This document shows positions 12,272 through 19,532 of a stretch of 24,501 nucleotides of DNA, piece after piece. Made by a program: the position numbers and the translations under genes. Below the pieces are notes generated by a model. It did not search any database, was not told the DNA's origin, and saw only the letters and a program-made list of their open reading frames with translations. Positions within the stretch are counted from its first letter, which is position 1, and each line of letters begins with the position of its first letter. Origin of the DNA: a virus; IMG/VR virus record IMGVR_UViG_3300009431_001371, positions 1 through 24,501 of that record; one strand, written 5' to 3'.

Positions 12272-14980
12272 TTATGAGACGACGCACGTGCCGCAGCCGG
12301 CGTCGCTGAGCCCGGCGTCGAGCGCGTAATTCCCGCCGGGGCAGCCGTCGGTGTTGGGCATCTTCCAGATGCACTGATAGAGCCAGCCGATGGGTTCCTG
12401 CCAGACGCGGCCGCGCACATACCACGTATTGGCGTCCGCCACGAACCCCCACCCGGTGGGGCTGCACTCGACGTCGATCTCGTAGCTGCCGGGCACGAGC
12501 TTCCAGCCGATGCAGTCGGTGATGTCGCCTATGTCGTGGGCGCCGTTCAGGACGGCCACGTTCCCGCCGCAGGCGGCGATGGTGACCGTCGTCTCGGTGC
12601 AGCCGGTGCAGTCCTCGGGGCAGGCTTCCGGCGGCGGCTCGGTCGTCGTGCTCGTGGTCGGCGCGGCGGTGGTCGGCGTGGGCGCCTCGGTCGTCGTCGG
12701 GCAGGGGGTCTCGACCACGGTGACCGACCCCGCGTCGCCGCAGATGCAGCTATACGTCCCTGTCGGGTCGCAGGGGTCGGTGGCGCCGGAGTCCTTGAGC
12801 CAGCCGTTCTCCCCGTGGATGATGAGCCAGCCGGCGACGGGGTGGAAGATCAGCTCGACGACGTCGCCCGGCGGCTGGCCGTACTCCTCCTGGGTCGTGG
12901 TCGCCGGGGCGGCCGTGGTAGTCGTCCCCTCGACGCAACTCAACTCGCCCTGCCACCAGCACCCGATGCCGTCGGGGCCGTTCACCGAGGCCAGCCACTC
13001 GAGCACCGCCGAGCAGCCGCCATACGCGACCCCGCAGCAGGGGCCGTCGAAGTCGAGCAGGTAGCACAGGTCCGACAGCTCCCGGCAGTCGTCGCAGGCG
13101 GGGGTCGTGGTCGGCGCCGCGGTGCTGGTCGGGCCGGGGGCGCCGGTCGTCGTGGTGCCGGGCGCGCCGGTCGTCGTGGACACAGGGGCCTGCGTGGTCG
13201 TCGTCGTGGGGGCGTTGGTCGAGGTCGAGTAGTTGGCGCCATCCTCCGGCGGCTCGGGCGCCACCTGGCAATCGAGCGTGTCCTCGGCCAGGTCGCGGGC
13301 GGTCTTGATCTCCCGGTTCAGGTAGAGGCGCCTCTTGAGCTCGCTGTAGCCCTCGAGCATGAAGAACGTGTTGGCCGCCGTGATCTCGGTCAGGTTGGCC
13401 TCGAAGTCGTAGAGCACCTCGACGGCGTTCAGCGCCACCTCGGACCAGTCCATCGGGTCGGGGTCGCACCCGCCGATGGTCGGCGCGGTGAGGTTAGTGA
13501 CGTTGTAGCGGTAGGTCAGGTCGATACCGAACGGGTCGGCCAGGTCGCAGCGCAGCGCGCCCTGGAGCCGCACGTCCTCGTGCTGCTCCAGCAGGCGCTC
13601 GGCGAGGGTCTCCATCTCGGTCTCTTCCTCGGCGTCGCCGGAGGCCGGGTAGCTGGAGGTGTGGCGGAAGGCCGGGTCGTAGACCCAGAGCGTGCGCTCG
13701 TAGCCGTAGCACTCGTAGGCCGTGCCCTCCGGGCCGGCCCCGGCGGTGAAGGGGCGCCGGGCCCAGTACCAGCCCCAGAGCTTCTCGCCGGGGCCGAGCG
13801 TGGGCACGTAGTAGAACATGATGATGCCGGTGGCCAGGCTCAGGGCCCACCTGCTGCCGGGCACGAGGCGCACCAGGTATGCCTTCGCGCCGGCGTCGGT
13901 GCCGCGGTAGATGCGCGGGCCACGGTGGATCGAGACGACGTTGTCGGGCACGCCGCACTCGGCCCCGCCGCCCTCGCAGGAGCCGTCCGTGCCGACGTTC
14001 CGGGCGGTCCAGGCCCGGTATGGCTGGGCCAGCGCCCTGTAGGCGCACGGCCAGCCGCGCCAGGGCGAGGCGATCAGCTCCAGCTCGCCGCCGCCGTTGA
14101 GGGCCGGGTTGCCGCTGCCCTCGATGTTGGAGGGTTTCACCTCGACCGTCAGGTCGGTGCCCTGGACGACGACCTCGCTGTAGACGCCCTCGAGGCTCCA
14201 GTCGACGCGGTTGCCCAGGAGCAGGTAGTCCTTGCCGACCTCGTCCTGCCAGTGGCCCAGCTCGCCGGCGGCCAGGTCGGTGGTCGGCAGGGTCGGCAGG
14301 TCGTGCAGGCGCAGCACGCCCATCTCGTCGATGTACCAGCCCCAGAACCCGCCCGCCAGCCCGAGCAGCATGTCGAGCGCATCGGCCACGGGGGTGTCGC
14401 TGACGCTGAACTCGCCGATGGCGCTGTCGATGGCCAGCCAGTCGGCGGCGTCGTAGCCGACGATGTCCAGGCCGGTCAGGTAGGTGTCGGTGACGCATGA
14501 GGCGGCCGAGTGGTGGCCGGCGATGTCGCTGCCGGCGGCGGGGATGCCCAGGGCGTGTTCGAGGATGTCGATGCATATCTCGCCGGCGGCCCACTTGCCG
14601 CCGTCGCGGCCGGGGGAGTCCTCGCCGCCGCCGCGGGAGCAGCGGTAGCCGCGCCGGTTCCAGACGTAGAAGGCCGAGCCGTTGATGCGGACGATCTCCT
14701 CCTGGAGCCGGAACCGGCGTCCCTTGCACAGCCACTTGATGCCCTCGCCCTCGACGCCGCCGGGGCTGGCCTGGAGCGCGTTGCCGCGGAACAGGATGCG
14801 GCCCATCTCCGAGTCGCGCAGCTCGACCCAGTCGTAGAGGTCGATGACGGCGCCGCCGTCCTGGTCGTGTCGGCCGGCGCAAGAGAGCTCGCAGGACCAG
14901 GGATCGAGGTATCCCCGCCGCAGCCAGTTGGCCTTGAGGTCAGTGCTCAACGCCCCGTTTGTATAGACTTCAATCGCCAA
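12272..14980 (-). CDS. large virion protein: hub-like N-terminus with Thr/Pro linkers and Cys-rich domains
   Basis: A 902-residue protein starting at TTG 14980 (GAAGGG 7 bases upstream). The first ~470 residues (VELRDSEMGRILFRGNALQA, then DTPVADALDMLLGLAGGFWG) resemble phage late-control/baseplate-hub-type proteins, with a short insertion rich in Trp and Gly. After residue 580 the chain becomes modular. Three Thr/Ala/Pro linkers (about 585-627, 685-698, 757-786) separate compact Cys-rich modules (CDDCRELSDLCYLLDFDGPC; then a Trp/Cys module; then the final ECPEDCTGC-like module ending CGTCVVS). The many cysteines suggest disulfides or metal sites in an extracellular part of the particle. It probably combines tail-tip structure and receptor binding (inference). 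The position after the tail genes and before the glycosylation cassette supports this. Confidence 0.6.
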   Translation of the reverse strand: MAIEVYTNGALSTDLKANWLRRGYLDPWSCELSCAGRHDQDGGAVIDLYDWVELRDSEMGRILFRGNALQASPGGVEGEGIKWLCKGRRFRLQEEIVRINGSAFYVWNRRGYRCSRGGGEDSPGRDGGKWAAGEICIDILEHALGIPAAGSDIAGHHSAASCVTDTYLTGLDIVGYDAADWLAIDSAIGEFSVSDTPVADALDMLLGLAGGFWGWYIDEMGVLRLHDLPTLPTTDLAAGELGHWQDEVGKDYLLLGNRVDWSLEGVYSEVVVQGTDLTVEVKPSNIEGSGNPALNGGGELELIASPWRGWPCAYRALAQPYRAWTARNVGTDGSCEGGGAECGVPDNVVSIHRGPRIYRGTDAGAKAYLVRLVPGSRWALSLATGIIMFYYVPTLGPGEKLWGWYWARRPFTAGAGPEGTAYECYGYERTLWVYDPAFRHTSSYPASGDAEEETEMETLAERLLEQHEDVRLQGALRCDLADPFGIDLTYRYNVTNLTAPTIGGCDPDPMDWSEVALNAVEVLYDFEANLTEITAANTFFMLEGYSELKRRLYLNREIKTARDLAEDTLDCQVAPEPPEDGANYSTSTNAPTTTTTQAPVSTTTGAPGTTTTGAPGPTSTAAPTTTPACDDCRELSDLCYLLDFDGPCCGVAYGGCSAVLEWLASVNGPDGIGCWWQGELSCVEGTTTTAAPATTTQEEYGQPPGDVVELIFHPVAGWLIIHGENGWLKDSGATDPCDPTGTYSCICGDAGSVTVVETPCPTTTEAPTPTTAAPTTSTTTEPPPEACPEDCTGCTETTVTIAACGGNVAVLNGAHDIGDITDCIGWKLVPGSYEIDVECSPTGWGFVADANTWYVRGRVWQEPIGWLYQCIWKMPNTDGCPGGNYALDAGLSDAGCGTCVVS
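12625..12712 (-). repeat. Thr/Ala/Pro-rich linker 3 in the hub-like protein
   Basis: Encodes PTTTEAPTPTTAAPTTSTTT. Mixed ACC/ACG/ACA codons are used, so the pattern is kept at protein level rather than being a simple DNA tandem repeat. Confidence 0.8.
12890..12928 (-). repeat. Thr/Ala/Pro-rich linker 2 in the hub-like protein
   Basis: Encodes TTTTAAPATTT between two Cys/Trp-rich modules; a short version of the same linker type. Confidence 0.8.
13100..13230 (-). repeat. Thr/Ala/Pro-rich linker 1 in the hub-like protein
   Basis: Encodes several TTT(T)xAP units (TTTTTQAP, STTTGAP, GTTTTGAP, TSTAAPTTT). It resembles a mucin-like stalk and joins the hub-like part to the first Cys-rich module. 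Confidence 0.85.
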
Positions 14981-15003
14981 TTGAACGCCCTTCTATATGC
15001 CCT

Positions 15004-15834
15004 CTAAGCGGGGGTTGTGGTGGTGGTAAACTCCCAGGCGCCGTAGACGCCAATGTCCTGCACGAACTCACACTCGACGACGGTGTGCTTGCGGTCCGTA
15101 TGGCGCGGTCGCACGCCCTCGAGCAGGACCCCGGCGTAGGCGTTGCCATTGGCCGTCAGGGCGACCGGGCCGGGGCCGATCGCGCGGGCCAGGTCCTCCA
15201 GGTCGGTCGCCAGGTTCTCGGTCGCGGCGATGCGCTCGGTCTCGACCAGGAACCTGATCAGCGCCCCTGCCGGCGGCACGCTCGTGCGGGCGCCGCGCGC
15301 GCGGGGCAGCTCGCGCATGGGCCAGGAGCGCTGCATCTCGATCCTCATCACGCCGCCCTCGCCCAGGTCGACGCCGCCCGCGCGGTAGTCCTGCGCGTTT
15401 GTGGTGCCGGGGTATGCGGCGGGCGCGGCGGGCACGGATCCCCAGGCGGGCTCGGAGGACTTCTCCGGGCAGGCGAAGTCCAGCTTGAGGTCGGCGAACC
15501 GGAAGGCCCGCACCTGGCCGGAGCCGCCGACGCAGACGGCGTCGCCGAAGACGTGCCGGTGGCCCCGGTTGTCCTCGAAGGCCAGGTCGCCGGCGGTGCT
15601 GGTGGCGAGGGCCGCGAGCATCTCGTAGACGTATCGTTCGGCATCGCCCAGGTTCGACCGCAGTCTTTGCCCCGTGGCCTTCAGCTCCAGCACCCCACCC
15701 CCGGACGCCAGCACCACCCCCGGTTCGGCGTAGGGCATGAGGGCGACGTTTCGCCGCCGGGCCGAGGGCGTCACGAATACGTGCCGGCCCAGCTCCAGGC
15801 TCACCGTCCCGTCATCGAAGTATCCCGCTGCCAT
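15004..15834 (-). CDS. putative phage structural/tail protein with Thr tail
   Basis: About 276 residues from ATG 15834 (MAAGYFDDGTVSLELGRHVF); GAGGGAG lies 11 bases before it. A GTG at 15861, overlapping the previous stop as GTGA, is an alternative giving 285 residues. It is beta-rich and contains DLEDLARAIGPGPVALTANG and HTVVECEFVQDIG. I do not recognise the family; the position between a tail-tube-like gene and the large hub-like gene suggests a tail or baseplate component. The last residues are EFTTTTTPA: a five-Thr run (15013-15027) appended to an otherwise ordinary domain end, matching tails on the 16116 and 19011 proteins. Confidence 0.62.
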   Translation of the reverse strand: MAAGYFDDGTVSLELGRHVFVTPSARRRNVALMPYAEPGVVLASGGGVLELKATGQRLRSNLGDAERYVYEMLAALATSTAGDLAFEDNRGHRHVFGDAVCVGGSGQVRAFRFADLKLDFACPEKSSEPAWGSVPAAPAAYPGTTNAQDYRAGGVDLGEGGVMRIEMQRSWPMRELPRARGARTSVPPAGALIRFLVETERIAATENLATDLEDLARAIGPGPVALTANGNAYAGVLLEGVRPRHTDRKHTVVECEFVQDIGVYGAWEFTTTTTPA

Positions 15835-15857
15835 TGCTCTTGGATCTCCCTCGTGTG

Positions 15858-16094
15858 TCACCTGGCTGTCGCGAGCGCCTTCATGAGGCGTTTGACACGT
15901 TCCATCTCGGCTCTTAGGGTCTGGACGGCTTCCAGGGCCCTGCCGTGCAGCCGCAGGTTCTCCTGCGCGGTTTCAAGTATCGCCTCGCGCAGGCGCACGA
16001 GTTCGCGGGTCTGCGCGGCGTGGGCGTCGACGACCTGTTCGAGCGCCCGGTCCGCGGGCGGTCGCGAGGGCGACTGTTCCGCGTGCTGTGCCAT
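15858..16094 (-). CDS. short coiled-coil protein
   Basis: A 78-residue protein. After a polar N-terminus (MAQHAEQSPSRPPADR) the rest is one long amphipathic helix with heptad-like Leu/Val/Ile spacing (ALEQVVDAHAAQTRELVRLR then VQTLRAEMERVKRLMKALAT). AGGAGG lies 7 bases before the ATG. It is located directly after the tail-tube-like gene, where tailed phages usually keep tail chaperones and the tape-measure gene. It is far too short for a usual tape measure. It may be a chaperone, a minimal length-determining helix, or a structural spacer; none can be chosen from sequence. Confidence 0.65.
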   Translation of the reverse strand: MAQHAEQSPSRPPADRALEQVVDAHAAQTRELVRLREAILETAQENLRLHGRALEAVQTLRAEMERVKRLMKALATAR

Positions 16095-16115
16095 GTCAAT
16101 GCCTCCTGCGCCGCG

Positions 16116-17060
16116 CTACGGCGCGGTGGTTGTCGTGGTGATCGGGGGCGCCAGAGAGACCTCCCAGGTGAGGTCCGCACCGCTTTCGTCCGCCGCGGCC
16201 TCCAGCCTCGCGTGCGAGAGCGCCAGCCGCGCGGGCGGCGCGTCCTCGGAGCTTTCGGCCGGATGCAGGACCGGCAGCTCCAGGCTCATCTCGTGCCCGT
16301 CGGGATGCGTGAATTCGGCCTCGAAGGCGATGGTCGCGCCGCCTCGGATCGCAGCGTTGAACTCGTCGGTGCCGTCGAGCCTGGTCAGCTCCAGCGCCAC
16401 CGATCTCTGGCCGGCGGCAAGCCACGCGACGTAGCCGCCCTGGTTCGGGCCGGGCCGGACCGAGTTGTCGACCGTCAGGCTGAAGCCCTCGACGTCGAGC
16501 GCGGCCTCGCCGGCAATCGTCACGGCGGCCCGCCGCAGCGCGAAGGGCGCCGCGGTCAGGCCCTCGTAGTCGAAGTCGTCCTCCGCGAGGGCGTCGTTCT
16601 CGACCTCCTTGCGCGCCCGCAGCCGCAGAAGCAGCCTCACGGCGTCGGGCTCGGCGCGGATCTGGAGGCCCTCGACGACGATGCCGAGGTAGCGGCGCGG
16701 ATCGGGCGGCGTGTAGAAGTCCACGCAGTAGCTCTCGAGGTCGCCGTAGCGGGGGCTGGCCGGGTCGGCGTCGCGATCCAGCGCCGCCCCGAGCAGGTAG
16801 CCCGTCAGCTCAGGCCGGGCGAGTACCTCGACCTGGCCGGCGGTCTCCTGGAGTTCCGGCAGGACGAGGCTGCGCTTCCAGCCGCCGAACCCCGTCGCGG
16901 GCCAGAACAGCGAGGCGGCGGCCTTCAGGCCCATGACGCCGCGCTCGATCGGTACGGCGCGCCACTCCGGCGAGAGGGGCGCGACACCCCAGGTGGTCTC
17001 CTGCGCCCACCGCATGTGGCGGCGCCATCCCTTGTGCACGTCTGTGCCGGGTCCGGGCAT
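16116..17060 (-). CDS. tail-tube-like protein with Thr tail
   Basis: A 314-residue protein starting MPGPGTDVHKGWRRHMRWAQ. The opening QETTWGVAPLSPEWRAVPIE, the central LTVDNSVRPG and the beta-rich make-up fit the general pattern of phage tail tube proteins, which often begin with a QETTWGT.P-like segment. They assemble as stacked rings forming the DNA channel. GGAGG lies 10 bases before the ATG. Neighbours support it: a tail-completion-like gene upstream and a coiled coil downstream. The last residues are PPITTTTTAP; the five Thr codons (16125-16139) are ACC, ACG, ACA, ACC, ACC. The tail is probably a surface-exposed addition after the folded domain. Confidence 0.62.
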   Translation of the reverse strand: MPGPGTDVHKGWRRHMRWAQETTWGVAPLSPEWRAVPIERGVMGLKAAASLFWPATGFGGWKRSLVLPELQETAGQVEVLARPELTGYLLGAALDRDADPASPRYGDLESYCVDFYTPPDPRRYLGIVVEGLQIRAEPDAVRLLLRLRARKEVENDALAEDDFDYEGLTAAPFALRRAAVTIAGEAALDVEGFSLTVDNSVRPGPNQGGYVAWLAAGQRSVALELTRLDGTDEFNAAIRGGATIAFEAEFTHPDGHEMSLELPVLHPAESSEDAPPARLALSHARLEAAADESGADLTWEVSLAPPITTTTTAP

Positions 17061-17081
17061 CTTGTCTGCGCCTCCGGTTCG

Positions 17082-17531
17082 CTAAGCACGCTTCCAGGCA
17101 ATCGCCATGTCGATCCGCGCGCTCCAGAGGATGCGCGCGTCGCCGGCGGCCGGAACGGGCCGCCACGTGATGCCCTCGACCTCCAGGCCGGTCACGCCGT
17201 CGCCGGCCAGGCCCAGGCACGTCGAGTCGCACGCCACGATGCGGTCGAGAACCAGCGCCACGAGCTCCTCGCACGGCTCGGCGTCCTGGCCGTCGGTGGC
17301 CACCTCGATGCGCAGGCGCTGGGAGAGGTCGGTCAGGGCGTTGCAGGTGCGCAGCGCATCGCCCCCGGCCGGCGAGAGCGCCAGCAGGGGACAGTCGGCC
17401 GGCTCCATGCGGAACCGCCGCCGCAGCCCGGCCCCGAACTCGAACCAGGTCTTCACGCGCGCGGCGATCTGCACGTCGGCCTTCAGCGCGTCAAGCAGCG
17501 CGTCGCGACCATCTGTCAGGAAGTTGGCCAT
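17082..17531 (-). CDS. tail-completion / head-tail connector-like protein
   Basis: A 149-residue protein, MANFLTDGRDALLDALKADV at the start. It has an alpha-helical opening, a middle with LRIEVATDGQDAEPCEELVAL and then a beta region ending IDMAIAWKRA. The size, the opening helix addressing repeated subunits, and the position between the DUF1320 gene and the tail-tube-like gene match phage tail terminator or neck proteins, which cap the tail tube and join it to the head. Family assignment is from layout rather than a specific motif. AGGAG lies 6 bases before the ATG. Confidence 0.55.
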   Translation of the reverse strand: MANFLTDGRDALLDALKADVQIAARVKTWFEFGAGLRRRFRMEPADCPLLALSPAGGDALRTCNALTDLSQRLRIEVATDGQDAEPCEELVALVLDRIVACDSTCLGLAGDGVTGLEVEGITWRPVPAAGDARILWSARIDMAIAWKRA

Positions 17532-17565
17532 GCTCTGCTCCTGGGGTGGTGGCGGGTCGGGGGCA

Positions 17566-17985
17566 TCAGAGCGGCTCCCCGCGGCCGAAAATCCTCGGCT
17601 CGGTCTCGTAGCGCACGCCGGGGGCGCGGTCGCCCTCGGCCGCCGACGGCTCGATGCCGAGCGAGACGTTGCCGGCGACGACCTGCCGCAGCCACGCGAC
17701 GTCGTCCTCGTACTGCCGGCGCACGTCCTCGGTGGCGCTGTCGCGGCCCAGCCGCAGGAAGTAGACGGCCAGGTTCACGGCGCGGGTGCGCAGCACGTCC
17801 GGCACTGGGCTGACCGGCACGCTGAACCTGACGCTCAGGTAGCTGTCGACAAGCGAGCAGGCGTCACCTATCGCCGCGGCGACCACGTCGGCGTCGGGCA
17901 GGCCGTCGCCGTCGTAGTCCGCCAGGGCGGCCAGGTCGGTCTCGCCGATGCGCGTCTCTACGTCGCTTTGGGTGCAGTAAGCCAT
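17566..17985 (-). CDS. DUF1320 (Mu gp36-like) head-tail connector protein
   Basis: A 139-residue protein starting at ATG 17985 with GGGAGGAG just upstream; the longer frame to 18117 runs through the non-coding hairpin and is not used. MAYCTQSDVETRIGETDLAA, the DADVVAAAIGDACSLVDSYL helix and AVNLAVYFLRLGR are the hallmarks of DUF1320/gp36 proteins of Mu-like phages. These follow the major head gene and are thought to act at the head-tail joint. Here too it comes directly after the gpT-like capsid gene. Confidence 0.85.
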   Translation of the reverse strand: MAYCTQSDVETRIGETDLAALADYDGDGLPDADVVAAAIGDACSLVDSYLSVRFSVPVSPVPDVLRTRAVNLAVYFLRLGRDSATEDVRRQYEDDVAWLRQVVAGNVSLGIEPSAAEGDRAPGVRYETEPRIFGRGEPL

Positions 17986-18013
17986 CGTCTCCTCCCGGGT
18001 CTGAAGCGGGCTG

Positions 18014-18050
18014 GCCTGCCCCGCGGCACCGGGTGTCGCGGGGCAGAGGC
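18014..18050. promoter_or_regulatory. strong hairpin between capsid and DUF1320 genes
   Basis: GCCTGCCCCGCG (18014-18025) pairs with CGCGGGGCAG-A-GGC (18037-18050), a 12-bp stem with one bulged A. The loop extends it with CAC/GTG (18027-18029 with 18033-18035). It lies 30 bases past the capsid stop in the direction of transcription. No U-run follows, so it is not a standard intrinsic terminator. A mRNA-stabilising or attenuating role after the most needed transcript is likely (inference). Confidence 0.55.
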
Positions 18051-18079
18051 CCGTGAGCGGCTCACGTGAGCGTGCCCGC

Positions 18080-18964
18080 TTATGCGCCGTTAGAGGCCTG
18101 GATGAGCCACGGTGCAAGGACGGCCACGGCGCAGCGTCGGCGGCCCTTGTAGGCGTAGATCTCCCGGTAGAACGCGTCGTCGTCGGCCGGGTCGTCCTTC
18201 GCCGTGAACTCGGGGCCCTCGCGGTCCTGGAGCACCATCGGCTTGACCGGATCGTCGTCGATGACGAACCAGGCCGTGCTGCTGCCCAGGCGTGGCAGGA
18301 CCATCAGGTCCGTGCGCTTGTAGCGGCGGTTGCTGGAGCCGTCGGCCAGGTACTGGATCTCGACCAGCTCCTCGGCGGTGGCGCGAAGCTCGATGCCGCA
18401 CACCAGCAGCCTCGGCACCAGGCCCAGCGCCGCGCCGTCGGGACCGGCCCTGCCCTCCAGGGCGAGGCAGGCCGCGTCGAAGTTGTCCGCGTCCAGGGCC
18501 ACGTCGCTGCGGTTGGACCAGCCCTGCCCGCCCGGCCAGGTGTGGCTTGTGCCGAAGACGCTCTGGCCGTCGATCCACTCGTCGGTGAACCCGGACAGCA
18601 GCGCCTCGACCGCCAGGCGCAGCGGGTAGAGCGCGGCGCGGCGGCCAAGCTGTCGCACGCCCGGCCGGTAGACGCCGACGTTGTCGTCGGCGATGTCGTT
18701 GCGCCTGACCTGAACGATGCGTGCGAACGTGCGGTTCGGCACGCTCTTGACGAAGCGCCCGATGCTGGTGATGGTCACCTCGTCGAGCACCTCCTCCAGG
18801 TCGCCCAGAAGGGTCGCGATCGGATAGTGCTCGGTGTCGGTGGTGCTTGCGACGGTCTCCATCAGGCGTTCGATCTCGGCGACTTCCGTTGAGCGGACGG
18901 CCTCGGCGAAGGTCGCCTTCAGCCCGGTGAAGACGGCTTGCAAGTTGCCCTGTGTTACGTCCAT
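18080..18964 (-). CDS. major capsid protein, Mu gpT-like
   Basis: A 294-residue protein that fits Mu-like major head subunits of the gpT type: it opens MDVTQGNLQAVFTGLKATFA, has a long alpha helical/beta core, and includes LRLAVEALLSGFTDEWIDGQ, SVFGTSHTWPGG and ATAEELVEIQYLADGSSN. The C-terminal part contains FVIDDDPVKPMVLQDREGPEF. It probably forms the icosahedral shell on the scaffold encoded upstream. AAAGGAGG is 8 bases before the ATG, among the strongest ribosome sites in the window, consistent with high output. Gene order (protease/scaffold, decoration-like, capsid, DUF1320) agrees with Mu-like phages. Confidence 0.83.
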   Translation of the reverse strand: MDVTQGNLQAVFTGLKATFAEAVRSTEVAEIERLMETVASTTDTEHYPIATLLGDLEEVLDEVTITSIGRFVKSVPNRTFARIVQVRRNDIADDNVGVYRPGVRQLGRRAALYPLRLAVEALLSGFTDEWIDGQSVFGTSHTWPGGQGWSNRSDVALDADNFDAACLALEGRAGPDGAALGLVPRLLVCGIELRATAEELVEIQYLADGSSNRRYKRTDLMVLPRLGSSTAWFVIDDDPVKPMVLQDREGPEFTAKDDPADDDAFYREIYAYKGRRRCAVAVLAPWLIQASNGA

Positions 18965-19010
18965 CCTTCTGTCCTCCTTTTCTCACGCGGCGGCTCGAGG
19001 ATCGCTCCCC

Positions 19011-19499
19011 TTAGGCCGCAGCGGTAGTGGTCGTGGTTGCCGGAGCGGCCGTTGTGGTGGGCGGCACCCAGCTCTTGCCCGTCTGCGCGTAGTGGTCGAT
19101 GGTTATCCAGCACTCGCCGCTGGACTCGATCTTGTCGATGCGCCCGCAGGCGATCGAGTTGGTGGTGTCGGAGTCGTCGGCCACGGTCTGGTCGTCGTAG
19201 ACGCAGACCTCGCCGCTCATGGACGCCTGGTCCAGGGCGCTTGCCGAGTCGAAGCGGTATCGGCCGCGCCGCCGCACCACGACGCTGACGTCGCCGTCCG
19301 CGCCGGAGCTGTTGTCGGCCTGCTGTGTGGCGACGCCCTCGAAGACGTAACCCGCCGTGTCGGCGCCGGGCACCGCGTAGCCGGCGGCGTCGGTGCACAC
19401 AAGCGAGCCGGCGAATATCTCCTCGCCCGCCGCGACGGGTATGGCGAGCAGATCGCCGAGACTGTAGTCAGTGCTTCTGTCCTGCGTCAGTGCAGTCAT
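19011..19499 (-). CDS. capsid decoration-like protein with Thr tail
   Basis: A 162-residue protein starting at ATG 19499 (MTALTQDRSTDYSLGDLLAI), where GGAGGAG is 6 bases upstream; a start 5 codons earlier is possible. It resembles DUF2190-type and decoration proteins that sit between scaffold and capsid genes: IPVAAGEEIFAGSLVCTDAA and AGYVFEGVATQQADN are typical of these beta-barrel capsid-surface proteins. The C-terminus ends PPTTTAAPATTTTTAAA (19014-19061), a Thr/Ala/Pro tail. If it decorates the capsid, many copies of the tail would be exposed on the particle. Five of the Thr codons at the end are ACG, ACC, ACT and ACC in mixture. Confidence 0.72.
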   Translation of the reverse strand: MTALTQDRSTDYSLGDLLAIPVAAGEEIFAGSLVCTDAAGYAVPGADTAGYVFEGVATQQADNSSGADGDVSVVVRRRGRYRFDSASALDQASMSGEVCVYDDQTVADDSDTTNSIACGRIDKIESSGECWITIDHYAQTGKSWVPPTTTAAPATTTTTAAA

Positions 19500-19532
19500 T
19501 CGAGTCTCCTCCAAAGTCGAGCTTTGAGAATG

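Noticed and set aside
12536-14500. 654-codon open frame on the plus strand
   Set aside because: It is antisense to the 902-residue structural gene; the translation is low-complexity Arg/Gly/Val/Ala typical of GC-rich shadow frames and has no domain or ribosome site.
15945-17813. 622-codon open frame on the plus strand
   Set aside because: Antisense to several well-supported structural genes with their own ribosome sites; Arg/Ala-rich composition typical of a shadow frame.
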